Part shown: positions 19,802-29,045 of the stretch, one piece after another | How the letters are laid out: the number at the start of each line of letters is the position of its first letter | Numbering within the stretch: position 1 is the first letter of the stretch | Assembly (NCBI GenBank): GCA_007095785.1 | Contig: SFBL01000225.1 | Coordinates: 1-55,940, forward strand | Reading direction: 5' to 3' | Length of the DNA: 55,940 bases | Source: Microcystis aeruginosa Ma_SC_T_19800800_S464 | GTDB taxonomy: Bacteria; Cyanobacteriota; Cyanobacteriia; Cyanobacteriales; Microcystaceae | Notes under the pieces: generated by a model | Seen by the model: the letters and a program-made list of their open reading frames with translations, nothing else | What the model was told of the DNA's origin: nothing | Database searches by the model: none | Translations under genes and position numbers: made by a program

Positions 19802-20427
19802 AGTTTTCAATGGAATTGTGTTATCCCCAGCTTGATGTCAAAACTTTAAGCGTTGGCACTTTGGGTCCCAAAGAAACCAGTAGTGAACAAACCTTAAATT
19901 ATCTAATTTCTCAATGGAAATTACAACAGATTTCGGTTAATAGTTATTTATTTGATAGCTTTACAGATTTAAAAGAATCTTTACTCGAAAATCAGATAGA
20001 TTTGGCGTTAGTCCCCCATGCCTATGAAAAAATTAATGATTTCTATATGGAACCGAGGTTTAAACTAGGTTTTATCTTCACCTATCCCACACCCGTTTAC
20101 GGATTAGCCAAGCGAAAAAATGAAGAAATCGTTTTAGAAAATTGTACCCTGGTTACTCATCCCGCTCCTCTTCCTTTACTTCCCTATTTATTACCTGGCG
20201 ACCTGAATCAAAATAAGATTAAAATCAAATTTGTCAATTCTACCAGTGTGGCCGCTATTCAAGTTAAACAAGGGTTGGCAGATTTAGCCATTACCAATGA
20301 AAATGCCCTCCGAGAATATGATTTAGAATTTATTTCACAATATGGTAAAATTGAGATGAGTTGGTCTTTATTTCACAAAAAGGAAAACACCATGATTCAA
20401 AGTATTTATTTACCAGTGCATACCTAA
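19795..20427 (+). CDS. aerD: AerD, BacA-like prephenate decarboxylase
   Basis: The protein is 210 aa, matching BacA-type proteins, which are prephenate-dehydratase-fold enzymes that decarboxylate prephenate without aromatising it. It opens with the fold's first strand, [19 protein letters not shown], at about 20-38. Later it has [15 protein letters not shown] near 66-80, and [18 protein letters not shown] near 158-175. In aeruginosin producers this step makes the dihydro-hydroxyphenylpyruvate that leads to 2-carboxy-6-hydroxyoctahydroindole (Choi). The ATG overlaps the aerC stop, which suggests translational coupling. aerE follows after about 95 bases. Confidence 0.87.
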   Translation: MLKFSMELCYPQLDVKTLSVGTLGPKETSSEQTLNYLISQWKLQQISVNSYLFDSFTDLKESLLENQIDLALVPHAYEKINDFYMEPRFKLGFIFTYPTPVYGLAKRKNEEIVLENCTLVTHPAPLPLLPYLLPGDLNQNKIKIKFVNSTSVAAIQVKQGLADLAITNENALREYDLEFISQYGKIEMSWSLFHKKENTMIQSIYLPVHT

Positions 20428-20523
20428 AAAAGCTACCTATCCGCTCAAAATAGTTGCCTTCATCACATAAAAATAATTGAGATTTAACCTCTCAATTTCA
20501 TTTTGAACCTGTACCCTAAAATC

Positions 20524-21150
20524 ATGTCTGAATTTTTCCCAATTCCCGATCCTCTTAAACTCAATCCTCATGTAGAATTAGAGGTTTTTCAATGCCAAGA
20601 TACCATTTTTCAATTATACGTTATAGCTCCTAATGCTAAACTTGAATCCCACCAACATCCTGAAAGTCAAATTGGCATGGTATTCTCAGCAGAACTAGAA
20701 CTGTATATTAAAGATTTGATTAAACCCTTAAGACCTTTGCAAGATGTTTATATAGCTGATGGCAATATTCCTCATGGTGCTTTTAATCCTTTATCAGAAC
20801 CGATGATTGGATTTGATCTTAAACGGATTACCTCTGCTTTACCGTCAGAAGATGTTTTATTAACACTATCCAACAACCAAGATAAAATCACTCATTTACC
20901 TTGTCAATCTGTTAAGGGTTCTTGGTTTGAAATTGTCATGATGAAAATCCCTTCTGGTTATTCCATTCCCCCACATCAAGGTGAGCAAGAAGAAATCGGA
21001 TTTATTTTGAATGGAAAATTAGAAATCTCCATAGAAAATGAAGGACAGTTTTTAGAATATGGTCAAATTTATTATGCTCCTTCAAAAGTTTTAAAAAAGG
21101 GATATAATTCATCGAAACAAGATATTAATTTGATTAAAATTTTAATTTAG
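20524..21150 (+). CDS. aerE: AerE, BacB-like bicupin isomerase
   Basis: Start is taken at the ATG at 20524 (MSEFFPIPDP); an in-frame TTG at 20503 is less likely. The protein is about 208 aa with two cupin domains. The first has HQHPESQIGMVF (metal-binding His-x-His...Glu) and PHGAFNP. The second has PPHQGEQEEIGFILNGKLE, with GQIYYAPSKV at its end. BacB-type enzymes isomerise the double bonds of the BacA product. Here it should set up the dienone for Choi ring closure. It lies in the aerD-aerE-aerF block. Confidence 0.87.
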   Translation: MSEFFPIPDPLKLNPHVELEVFQCQDTIFQLYVIAPNAKLESHQHPESQIGMVFSAELELYIKDLIKPLRPLQDVYIADGNIPHGAFNPLSEPMIGFDLKRITSALPSEDVLLTLSNNQDKITHLPCQSVKGSWFEIVMMKIPSGYSIPPHQGEQEEIGFILNGKLEISIENEGQFLEYGQIYYAPSKVLKKGYNSSKQDINLIKILI

Positions 21151-21198
21151 TTCGTTTTATGATTTTAAGTTTAACCTCAAAATGCTAGGACAAAGTTT

Positions 21199-21999
21199 AT
21201 GGATTTAGGATTAAAAGATAAAGTGGCTTTGATTACGGGAAGTAGTGCGGGAATTGGGTTTACCATTGCTGAAAAATTAGCAGAAGAAGGCTGTCACTTA
21301 ATTATTTGCGGTCGCAATTCCCAACGCTTAGAACAAGCTTATCAATCTCTGGCTCAAGCTTATCCTGCCCAAGAAATTCTGCGTTTAGTGGCGGATGTTC
21401 ATCAAGCTCAAGATTCTGAACAATTAATACAGGACTCTTTAAATCAATATGGCAAAATTGACATTTTAGTCAATAATTCTGAAGGAGCTAACTTTGCTGA
21501 TAATTTAATTGAAAACCTTTCCGATGAAGATTGGTTAAACGTTTTTCAAGGAAAATTAATGGGTTATATTCGCTTAACCAATTTAGTGTTACCGATTATG
21601 AAAAAACAACATTGGGGAAGAATTGTTAATATCATTGGGACATCGGGAAAAGAGCCATCTCCTCGTTTAGTTAAATCGGGTGTTGTCAATGCAGCTTTAA
21701 TGAATTTTACCAAATCAGTAGCTAGACAAACCGCCCCCTATAATGTTTTAATTAATAGTGTTAACCCCGGCGTTATTGACACCCCTAGACATCGAGAATA
21801 TTTAGAAATTTATGCCAAAAAGGAGGGAACGACCCCAGATTTAATCCGAGAAAGAATTCTAAAAACAATTCCCATGAATCGAATTGGTATGACTGAAGAA
21901 TTTGCTAATCTCGTTGTATTTTTAGCTTCAGAATGTGCGAGTTATATAACGGGAATTACGATTCCGATAGATGGGGGTTTATCCTCGTCAGCATTTTAA
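21199..21999 (+). CDS. aerF: AerF, SDR-fold protein lacking the usual YxxxK
   Basis: The protein is 266 aa with an N-terminal dinucleotide motif TGSSAGIG (13-20), the NNS variant of the NNAG motif near 92-94, and SDR-like NPGVIDTPRH and VVFLASECASYITG segments. It therefore has a short-chain dehydrogenase fold. In the Choi pathway it should perform a reduction after AerE. The active-site region reads GTSGKEPSPRLVKSGVVNAA. There is no Tyr between residues 150 and 170, the place of the Tyr in YxxxK is taken by Arg or Leu, and a single Lys (159) is out of register. Either chemistry is unusual or the step is non-catalytic. The SDR at 28189-28965 keeps the full motif. Confidence 0.85.
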   Translation: MDLGLKDKVALITGSSAGIGFTIAEKLAEEGCHLIICGRNSQRLEQAYQSLAQAYPAQEILRLVADVHQAQDSEQLIQDSLNQYGKIDILVNNSEGANFADNLIENLSDEDWLNVFQGKLMGYIRLTNLVLPIMKKQHWGRIVNIIGTSGKEPSPRLVKSGVVNAALMNFTKSVARQTAPYNVLINSVNPGVIDTPRHREYLEIYAKKEGTTPDLIRERILKTIPMNRIGMTEEFANLVVFLASECASYITGITIPIDGGLSSSAF

Positions 22000-22037
22000 A
22001 TTGATCTGTCAAGCCAAAATCAACAACCACAAGTGTT

Positions 22038-22982
22038 ATGAATAGCGAATCTAAATCTCAAATGTTAGACAAATTTGTTCCCTATTATCCGACTAAAGAT
22101 ACTCGTAACTTTCCCATTTTTTCCTATCTTATCAATAATTTTAATATTTGGAGGCTGAAACACAAATTTAAACAAGAGCTTGAACAACCTTCGGTGATCC
22201 TGGTTTATCAAATGGGTAAAGTTGGTTCTGCTAATCTTTATCTGGCTATTAAAAGAACCTTTCCAGAAAAAGCGGTGTATCATGTTCATAATTTAAACCC
22301 AGAAATTGTTGCCAAAATTTGGGATAAAATTCATCTTACTCAACCTTATTATTTGAGTACGATAGAACATTCTTTGACCACCAAATATTTAAGTGATCAT
22401 CTCGAAACAATTAAGGATAAGGATAAGATCAGAATTATTGCGGGAGTAAGAGATCCCATCGCTCGTAATATTTCTTGGTTTTTCCAAATTATCGATTGTG
22501 AGTCTGCTTTTCCCCAATTTTTCCGAAAATTTAAGGAAGGATTAATTACAATTGACGATATGGTAAATTGTTTTTGGTCACAAAAATTTGTTTTTAGCAA
22601 ACAGTTTGATTGGTTTGAATTAGAGTTAAAATCTGTTTTTGGAATTGATATCAGTGAGATTGATTTTCCCAAAGAAAAAGGTTATACAATTGTTGAATTT
22701 CCTGACAAAAAAATTGAGTTATTATTATTCAAATTAGAAAAACTTGACTCTTGTTTACAAGAAATGACACAAGCTTTCTTTGGAATTGAGAAATTAGATT
22801 ACCAAAAATTGAAATTGATTGACGTAGATTTGGAGTATCATCGTATCTATGAAAATTTTAAAAATAGTCTCACCTTTAGTGATGAATATTTAGAAGAAAT
22901 TTATGATCAACCATTAGTGAGTCATTTTTACACCGATGAAGAAATTAACAAATTTAAACTCAAGTGGTCTAGTCAACGTTAA
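22038..22982 (+). CDS. Putative sulfotransferase-like protein in the aer cluster
   Basis: The protein is 314 aa. VILVYQMGKVGSANLYLAI at about 54-72 is a P-loop-like motif as in the 5'-phosphosulfate loop of PAPS-dependent sulfotransferases. It is the form seen in 'putative capsular polysaccharide synthesis' (NKWYS-type) proteins. YHVHNLNPE follows, and IRIIAGVRDPIARNISWFFQ near 131-150 matches the second (3'-phosphate) PAPS-binding element (R-D-P...R...S). Sulfated aeruginosins are known, and the sulfotransferase in published clusters is called AerL. Whether this is its orthologue is uncertain, so no symbol is given. It starts 38 bases after aerF and precedes aerG, which supports a tailoring role. 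Confidence 0.7.
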   Translation: MNSESKSQMLDKFVPYYPTKDTRNFPIFSYLINNFNIWRLKHKFKQELEQPSVILVYQMGKVGSANLYLAIKRTFPEKAVYHVHNLNPEIVAKIWDKIHLTQPYYLSTIEHSLTTKYLSDHLETIKDKDKIRIIAGVRDPIARNISWFFQIIDCESAFPQFFRKFKEGLITIDDMVNCFWSQKFVFSKQFDWFELELKSVFGIDISEIDFPKEKGYTIVEFPDKKIELLLFKLEKLDSCLQEMTQAFFGIEKLDYQKLKLIDVDLEYHRIYENFKNSLTFSDEYLEEIYDQPLVSHFYTDEEINKFKLKWSSQR

Positions 22983-23008
22983 AGGTAATTCGTTCTAAGT
23001 TTATCGTA

Positions 23009-23036
23009 TTTATTGAATAAAATTTGATTCAATAAA
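23009..23036. repeat. 10-bp hairpin before aerG
   Basis: TTTATTGAAT and ATTCAATAAA flank an 8-base loop between the sulfotransferase-like gene and aerG. It is AT-rich with no T-run, so any role (processing or weak pausing) is speculative. Confidence 0.45.
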
Positions 23037-23073
23037 CTCACGCACATTTTTATTTAATCTATTGGGAAAAATA

Positions 23074-26000
23074 ATGGTAACACCTCAACAATCTAGGGTT
23101 AGTAAAAAAGATATTGAATCCATTTATCCCCTTTCTCCCATGCAGCAGGGGATGCTGTTTCATTCTTTATATAATCCAGAATCAAAGACGTATTTATCAC
23201 AAATTCAAATCACCTTGCAAGGCAATTTAGATATTAATGCGTTCCAACAAGCTTGGCAAAAAGTAGTAGATAGACATAGTATTTTACGGACTTGTTTTGC
23301 TTGGAAAAAAACCAAACAGCCTTTACAAGTGGTTAGAAAAAATGTCACCTTGCCTTGGTTTAATCAGGATTGGCGATCACATTCTCCCGCCGAACAAGAA
23401 ACTAAATTTCAGGAATTATTAACCTCTGATAAAGAGCAATATTTTGAATTAGATAAAGTCCCCTTACTTCGATGTCATTTAATTCAAGTCGAAGATCAAA
23501 AATATGAATTTATCCATACTGGACATCATATTTTATTAGATGGTTGGGCAACAGCAATTCTGTTGAAAGAAGTTTTCGATTTTTACGCTGGACTCATCAA
23601 CTATCAACCCGTCAATTTACCCACACCCCGCCCTTATCAAGACTATATTAATTGGCTACAACAGCAAGATCAAACTGAAGCCGAACGATTTTGGCGAAAA
23701 AATCTTCAAGGTTTTACCTCTCCAACTCCATTAGTCGTTGATAAACCGTTAAATCCTCTTGTTACTCAAAGTAAAAATTATCTTGATCAAAAATTAAAAC
23801 TTTCTCCAGAAATTACCAGTCGTCTGAAATTACTCGCCCAAGAATATCGCCTTACTCTTTCTACCCTAATTCAAGGAGCTTGGGCTTTATTATTGCATCA
23901 TTATAGTAGTGAATCTGATATTGTATTTGGGGCAACCGTTTCGGGACGACCGCCCAATTTTACTGGGATTGAATCGATGGTGGGGATGTTTTTAAATACC
24001 TTACCCGTTCGCATCCAAATTGAGTCTCAACTTGAATTATTAACTTGGTTTCAACAATTACAACAAGAGCATTTAGAACGAGAGCAATATAGTTATAGTT
24101 CTCTAATTGATATTCAAAAATGGAGTGAAATTCCTGCCCCTCATTCAGTTTTTGAAAGTTTTGTTGTCTTTGAAAATTTACCCTTTAGCGAAAATGATAG
24201 TGATAATTTAGGCGGTTTACAAGTCGGTGAAATGCAAGATTATGGCAATGCTGATTATCCCTTAACGGTTATTGTCACCCCTGGAGAAGCCTTAAGTATC
24301 AAAATTATTTATCCTCAAGAACGATTTGAAAATGACACCATTGAACGGATATTAGATCATTTTAAAACCTTATTAGAAGGAATCGCTATTAATCCCCATC
24401 GTCGGATTCAAGACTTACCTTTATTAACGGAAGCTGAACGTCAATTATTATTAATTGAATGGAATCAAACTGCACCCGAAAAACTCCTAAAACAGTGCGT
24501 TCATGAATTATTTGAGCAACAAACTCTCAAAACTACTTCAGCCATTGCCGTTGTTTTTCAAGAGCAACAATTAACCTACCAAGAACTGAATGAATCTGCT
24601 AATCAATTAGCTCATTATTTACAAAAAATTGGGGTGAGTTTTCAATCCTTAGTCGGGATTTGTTTAGAACGATCTCTTAATATGGTGATTGCCGTTTTAG
24701 CGGTGTTAAAAGTAGGCGGTGTTTGTGTTCCCCTAGACCCAACCTATCCTCAAGAAAGACTTTCTTACATCCTGCAAGACACCCAACTTAAATTCTTATT
24801 AACTCAAAAAGAGTGTCAATCCCTGTTAAACAGTGAAACCATTTCTCAACGGATTTTATTGGATGAACACGAGTCAGAAATCGCCTTAGAACCCAAGACT
24901 AATATTAATATCCCAGTGGGTTTAAACGATTTAGTTTATATTATTTATAGTTCTGGTTCTACAGGTGTGCCCAAAGGGATTATGATCCTGCATCAATCCT
25001 TAACCAATATTATTGAGCATCATCAGGCGAAAATGTCACCGGAGAGAAATTTCTTACAATTTGCTCCCTTCAATTTCGATGTTAGCTATCACGAAATGTT
25101 TGCAGCCTGGTGTTTAGGAGGAACCTTATTTATTGTTCCAGAAGATGCCCGCTTAGACCTTGCTAAAATAAGTCAATTATTGGCAAATAACCCCATTCAT
25201 AAAGCGATTTTGCCCGTTACTTTGTTACAACAATTAATTGAAACCTATAGTGAGGAAACCTACTTATTTGCTAACTTGCGTGAAATTATTTCAGCTGGAG
25301 AGCAATTACAAATTACTCCAGCGATGATTTCTGCATTCAAGAAACTCGAACATTGTACGCTTTACAATTTTTATGGCCCGACAGAAGCGGATATCGTTAC
25401 CAGTTATACCTTTGACCCTAATCCTGAGCTTTGGCCGAAGTATATTCCCATTGGTAAACCCGCGATTAATGTGCAAGTTTATATTTTAAATTCTCATCTT
25501 CAACCTGTACCCATCGGAGTCACTGGGGAGTTATATGTTGCGGGTGGCGGTTTAGCGCGGGGTTATTTCAATAATCCCCAATTAACCCAAGAAAAATTCA
25601 TTCCTAATCCCTTTAGCGATAATTCATTGCTGTATAAAACTGGGGATTTAGCGCGTTATTTACCCAATGGAGATATCGAGTATCTAGGAAGAATTGATGA
25701 TGTGGTGAAAGTTAGAGGTTACAGAATTGAATTAGGGGAAGTGGAAACTATTTTAAATCAACATCCTCAAATTGCTCAAGCTGTTGCTACAGTTCAGGGA
25801 GAAACTGCCAGAGAAAAATATTTAGCCGCTTATTTTATTCCCCGTCTAGGTGAAACCATAAACCCAGTTGAATTACGTCATTTCCTCGAAAACTGGCTAC
25901 CCGATTATATGATTCCCTCTGCTTTTATGGCGATGGAATCTTTTCAACTCAGTCCTAATGGTAAGGTTGATCGAAAAGTATTACCAATACCCGATAAAAA

Positions 26001-26361
26001 CTCCTTATCATTAACTCAAAATTATGTCGCTCCTCGAACTGCAATTGAAGAAGTTTTAGCGGAAATTTGGGCAGAAATTTTAGAAGTCGAACGAGTTGGG
26101 ATTGAAGACGATTTCTTTGTGTTAGGCGGACATTCTTTAAAAGCGATTCAACTGATTAGTAAAATCCGTCAAACCTTAGAAATAGAAATTTCTGTGCGTC
26201 AACTTTTTAATCACTCAACCATCAGCCAATTAATTCAAGTCATGATTGAATTAGTCGGGAATGAAGAGTTTCTGAATGAAATTGCTGTAACCGTTCAAGA
26301 AATTTCCCAACTTTCACCAGAAGAAGTTCAAGCTTTATTATCTCAAAACAAAAAAAAATAA
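23074..26361 (+). CDS. aerG: AerG, NRPS module C-A-PCP (Choi-incorporating)
   Basis: Start is taken at ATG 23074, preceded by GGGAAAA; an in-frame TTG at 23062 is possible. The protein is about 1095 aa. The condensation domain opens YPLSPMQQGMLFHSLYNPES, characteristic of DCL domains that accept a D-residue donor, with HHILLDGW near 150. The adenylation domain has YSSGSTGVPKG near 625, NFYGPTEADI near 770 and NGKVDRKVLP near 960. The PCP serine is in LGGHS near 1018. My hand reading of the pocket is D-V-H-I-I-A-F-I-V-K, which I cannot assign to a standard amino acid and which fits an unusual imino acid such as Choi. It ends with a PCP and has no TE or reductase. Confidence 0.88.
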   Translation: MVTPQQSRVSKKDIESIYPLSPMQQGMLFHSLYNPESKTYLSQIQITLQGNLDINAFQQAWQKVVDRHSILRTCFAWKKTKQPLQVVRKNVTLPWFNQDWRSHSPAEQETKFQELLTSDKEQYFELDKVPLLRCHLIQVEDQKYEFIHTGHHILLDGWATAILLKEVFDFYAGLINYQPVNLPTPRPYQDYINWLQQQDQTEAERFWRKNLQGFTSPTPLVVDKPLNPLVTQSKNYLDQKLKLSPEITSRLKLLAQEYRLTLSTLIQGAWALLLHHYSSESDIVFGATVSGRPPNFTGIESMVGMFLNTLPVRIQIESQLELLTWFQQLQQEHLEREQYSYSSLIDIQKWSEIPAPHSVFESFVVFENLPFSENDSDNLGGLQVGEMQDYGNADYPLTVIVTPGEALSIKIIYPQERFENDTIERILDHFKTLLEGIAINPHRRIQDLPLLTEAERQLLLIEWNQTAPEKLLKQCVHELFEQQTLKTTSAIAVVFQEQQLTYQELNESANQLAHYLQKIGVSFQSLVGICLERSLNMVIAVLAVLKVGGVCVPLDPTYPQERLSYILQDTQLKFLLTQKECQSLLNSETISQRILLDEHESEIALEPKTNINIPVGLNDLVYIIYSSGSTGVPKGIMILHQSLTNIIEHHQAKMSPERNFLQFAPFNFDVSYHEMFAAWCLGGTLFIVPEDARLDLAKISQLLANNPIHKAILPVTLLQQLIETYSEETYLFANLREIISAGEQLQITPAMISAFKKLEHCTLYNFYGPTEADIVTSYTFDPNPELWPKYIPIGKPAINVQVYILNSHLQPVPIGVTGELYVAGGGLARGYFNNPQLTQEKFIPNPFSDNSLLYKTGDLARYLPNGDIEYLGRIDDVVKVRGYRIELGEVETILNQHPQIAQAVATVQGETAREKYLAAYFIPRLGETINPVELRHFLENWLPDYMIPSAFMAMESFQLSPNGKVDRKVLPIPDKNSLSLTQNYVAPRTAIEEVLAEIWAEILEVERVGIEDDFFVLGGHSLKAIQLISKIRQTLEIEISVRQLFNHSTISQLIQVMIELVGNEEFLNEIAVTVQEISQLSPEEVQALLSQNKKK

Positions 26362-26390
26362 GTCAACCACTCCTGAATTATTAATTACAA

Positions 26391-28127
26391 ATGAAAAACA
26401 ACTCTCAAGATCAACAAAAATTACTCAAGCTCCTGCTTCAAAAAAAAGGTATTAGTTTTAAAAAAGTAAATACTATACCTAAACGCCAATCATCCAACTC
26501 TGAATTAATTCCTATCTCTTTAACTCAGTTAGAACTTTGGTTTTTTGCTCAATTTTATCCAGAAAATTGTATTTATAACTTGCCTTGTATTTATCGCATT
26601 GAAGGCTTGCTTAATGTTCCTGCACTAGAGGAAAGCTTAAGGGAAATTGTCAAACGTCATGAAAGTTTACGGACAACTTTTACCTGTATAGACGGGCAAG
26701 TGTTTCAAAAAATTACGCCTGATCCAGTTTTTGATTTTTCAATTCTTGACCGACAAAGACTGAGTGAATCAGAGCAAGAAAAAGAAACTAAAAGATTATT
26801 CTCGGCAGAAATTGACCGACCTTTTAATTTAGAAAAAGATTCATTATTTCGCAGTAAAATTATAAAATTTGCTGAAAATAACTATCTGTTAATAATGACA
26901 ATACATCATATTATTGCTGATGGTTGGTCTTTGAATATTTTGAGTAAAGAGTTAGGCATTCTTTATGAAGCTTTTTGTCTGAATAAACCTTCACCTTTGC
27001 CTGAATTACCGATTCAATATGGTGACTTTTCTCTGTGGCAATGGCAATCAATAAAAGATAATTCATGGCAATCTCATCTAGATTTTTGGAAGAAACATAT
27101 AGGGATTAACCCACCCATTTTAAAACTTCCTACTGATTACCCGCGCACAACGGCTCAACCTGTTGAAGCGGCTATTCATCATTTCCTCATTTCTCAAAAC
27201 TTAACAGACGCATTAAAGTTATTAAGTCATCAAGAAAAAGCGACTTTGTATATGACTTTATTAGCCGCCTTAAAAATATTACTCTTTTACTATACACAAC
27301 AGACAGAAATTATTATTGGTGGAGTTGCGGCTAATCGTAACCAACCCGAAACACAAGATTTAATTGGACTTATGGTTCAGTTTCTCCCCTTATATACCCA
27401 TGTAGAAGGTCAAGCCAATTTTCGAGACTTGCTGCAGCAAGTAAAAGAGATGAGTTTAGAGTTTGATGCTTATCAAGAAATTCCTTTTATCACGTTAGTG
27501 GAAAAATTAAAACCCATTAGGGATCCTCAATATGCTTTGTTTCATCAAGTCATTTTCCTTTTCCAGAATGCTCCTAAACAAGATTTAAAATTCATCAATC
27601 TGACAGTCACAGACGAGTTATTAAAAATGGATATAGAACCCCATAGTGCCGAAAATGATTTAACTATATCCCTTGAAGAAACTGAGCAAGGTATGAAAGG
27701 TGCTTTCGTGTATAAAGCTGATTTATTTACGGCTGAAACTATTACTCAAATGGAACAATATTTTCAGCAGTTATTGAAGAATATTGTCACTGATCCTGAT
27801 AAAACCATTTCTGATCTATGTCCTTTATCTGAATCCGTCTCCTTCTCCGGCAATACTTCCCCCTTGTCTTCATCAATCAATGAAATTAAATCTAATGACT
27901 TACCCCATAATTTAACTAGAGAAACCGTGGTCAATATCTGGCAAGAAGTTTTAGAATTAGAAGAAATTAGTGTTAATGATAACTTTTTTGACCTTGGGGG
28001 GGATTCTCAAAAAGTTATTCAGGTAATTGATAAAATCGGTAAAATTCTTAAAATTAATTGTACTTTGCGTGATTTTTTTGAAAATCCCACTGTAGCCCGT
28101 CTAATCACAACCTTAAAAAATAAATGA
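26391..28127 (+). CDS. Stand-alone condensation-PCP didomain protein
   Basis: The protein is 578 aa. A short N-terminal helix (SQDQQKLLKLLLQKKGI) is followed by a condensation domain with the intact active site HHIIADGW near 171 and the latch-region SLWQWQS. The PCP has LGGDS near 536 (NDNFFDLGGDSQKVIQVI). No adenylation, thioesterase or reductase domain is present. It follows aerG by 29 bases. It may join the AerG-bound chain to an amine such as agmatine, or to a residue loaded in trans. Its N-terminus closely matches that of the broken NRPS fragment at 29046. In some published clusters this unit is counted as part of an AerG pair; the symbol is left open. Confidence 0.85.
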   Translation: MKNNSQDQQKLLKLLLQKKGISFKKVNTIPKRQSSNSELIPISLTQLELWFFAQFYPENCIYNLPCIYRIEGLLNVPALEESLREIVKRHESLRTTFTCIDGQVFQKITPDPVFDFSILDRQRLSESEQEKETKRLFSAEIDRPFNLEKDSLFRSKIIKFAENNYLLIMTIHHIIADGWSLNILSKELGILYEAFCLNKPSPLPELPIQYGDFSLWQWQSIKDNSWQSHLDFWKKHIGINPPILKLPTDYPRTTAQPVEAAIHHFLISQNLTDALKLLSHQEKATLYMTLLAALKILLFYYTQQTEIIIGGVAANRNQPETQDLIGLMVQFLPLYTHVEGQANFRDLLQQVKEMSLEFDAYQEIPFITLVEKLKPIRDPQYALFHQVIFLFQNAPKQDLKFINLTVTDELLKMDIEPHSAENDLTISLEETEQGMKGAFVYKADLFTAETITQMEQYFQQLLKNIVTDPDKTISDLCPLSESVSFSGNTSPLSSSINEIKSNDLPHNLTRETVVNIWQEVLELEEISVNDNFFDLGGDSQKVIQVIDKIGKILKINCTLRDFFENPTVARLITTLKNK

Positions 28128-28188
28128 ATTTAAGCGTATTTCCCTAGCTTTAAAAATGGTATGATTACAAAAAAAATACAGAAAAAAA

Positions 28189-28965
28189 ATGACAAATCAT
28201 CTCTTTGATTTAACAGGTAAAATTGCAATTATCACGGGTGCTGCCCGAGGCATTGGTCGGGTATTAGCGCAAGGATTAGCACAAGCTGGAGCTAAGGTAG
28301 TAATTGGTGATATTAATCAAGTTGGTGCTGAACAAACGGTTCAACTGATTCAAGAAGCAGGAGGCGAGGCCATCGCAATCCAGACCGATGTTCGTCAACG
28401 TCAAGCTTGTCAGAATTTAATTAACCAGACGGTTGCTAATTATGGTCAACTCGATATTATGGTCTGTAATGCAGGGGTTGAAATTCTCAAAAACACTGAT
28501 GAATTAGAGGAATTTGAATGGGATCAGGTTATTAATGTTGACTTAAAAGGTTATTTTAATTGCGCTCAACTCGCAACCAAACAAATGATCAAACAAGGAA
28601 CAAAGGGATCAATTATTATGAATTCTTCTATCTGTGCTTTCGTTGCTGTTCCCAAATCTTCAGGAGCATATAGCGCCGCAAAAGGTGGTGTCAATCAATT
28701 AGTAAAATCCCTAGCGGTCGAATTAGCTAGTCACAAAATTCGAGTCAATGCTTTTGCACCGGGGTATATGAATAATATGATGGAAGGAACAGAAGGTTTA
28801 CGTTCAACTTCCGATGAAATGGACGAATTATATACTAGAATTCCCATGAAACGAACCGGAGATTTAGAAGAGTTAATTGGCCCTGTCGTGTTTTTAGCGT
28901 CCGAAGCTTCCTCTTATGTAACTGGAGCAATTTTAATGGTAGATGGAGGTTATACCGCTATTTAG
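28189..28965 (+). CDS. Short-chain dehydrogenase/reductase, canonical (possibly AerK)
   Basis: The protein is 258 aa, classical SDR length. It has TGAARGIG at 16-23, NAGVE near 95, and the active site with Ser in NSSICAF and Y161-x-x-x-K165 in GAYSAAKGGVNQL. It ends MVDGGYTAI. An NAD(P)-dependent alcohol/ketone oxidoreduction is expected. Within the aer cluster it might act on the Choi hydroxyl or on the terminal group. I recall an oxidoreductase called AerK in published clusters but cannot confirm the match. It follows the C-PCP gene by 61 bases. Confidence 0.82.
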   Translation: MTNHLFDLTGKIAIITGAARGIGRVLAQGLAQAGAKVVIGDINQVGAEQTVQLIQEAGGEAIAIQTDVRQRQACQNLINQTVANYGQLDIMVCNAGVEILKNTDELEEFEWDQVINVDLKGYFNCAQLATKQMIKQGTKGSIIMNSSICAFVAVPKSSGAYSAAKGGVNQLVKSLAVELASHKIRVNAFAPGYMNNMMEGTEGLRSTSDEMDELYTRIPMKRTGDLEELIGPVVFLASEASSYVTGAILMVDGGYTAI

Positions 28966-28983
28966 CATCAATAATTAAACAAT

Positions 28984-29020
28984 TTTTAGGTTGATTTGTA
29001 TCCATCAAACCAACCTAAAA
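28984..29020 (+). terminator. 15-bp hairpin after the SDR gene
   Basis: TTTTAGGTTGATTTG and CAAACCAACCTAAAA pair with one mismatch around a 7-base loop. A U-tract is weak because the right arm ends in A residues, but on both strands the stem flanks AT-rich DNA. It is a plausible transcription end for the intact part of the aer operon, just before the two broken genes. Confidence 0.55.
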
Positions 29021-29045
29021 TCACTGAATTAATCCTATTTAACCC

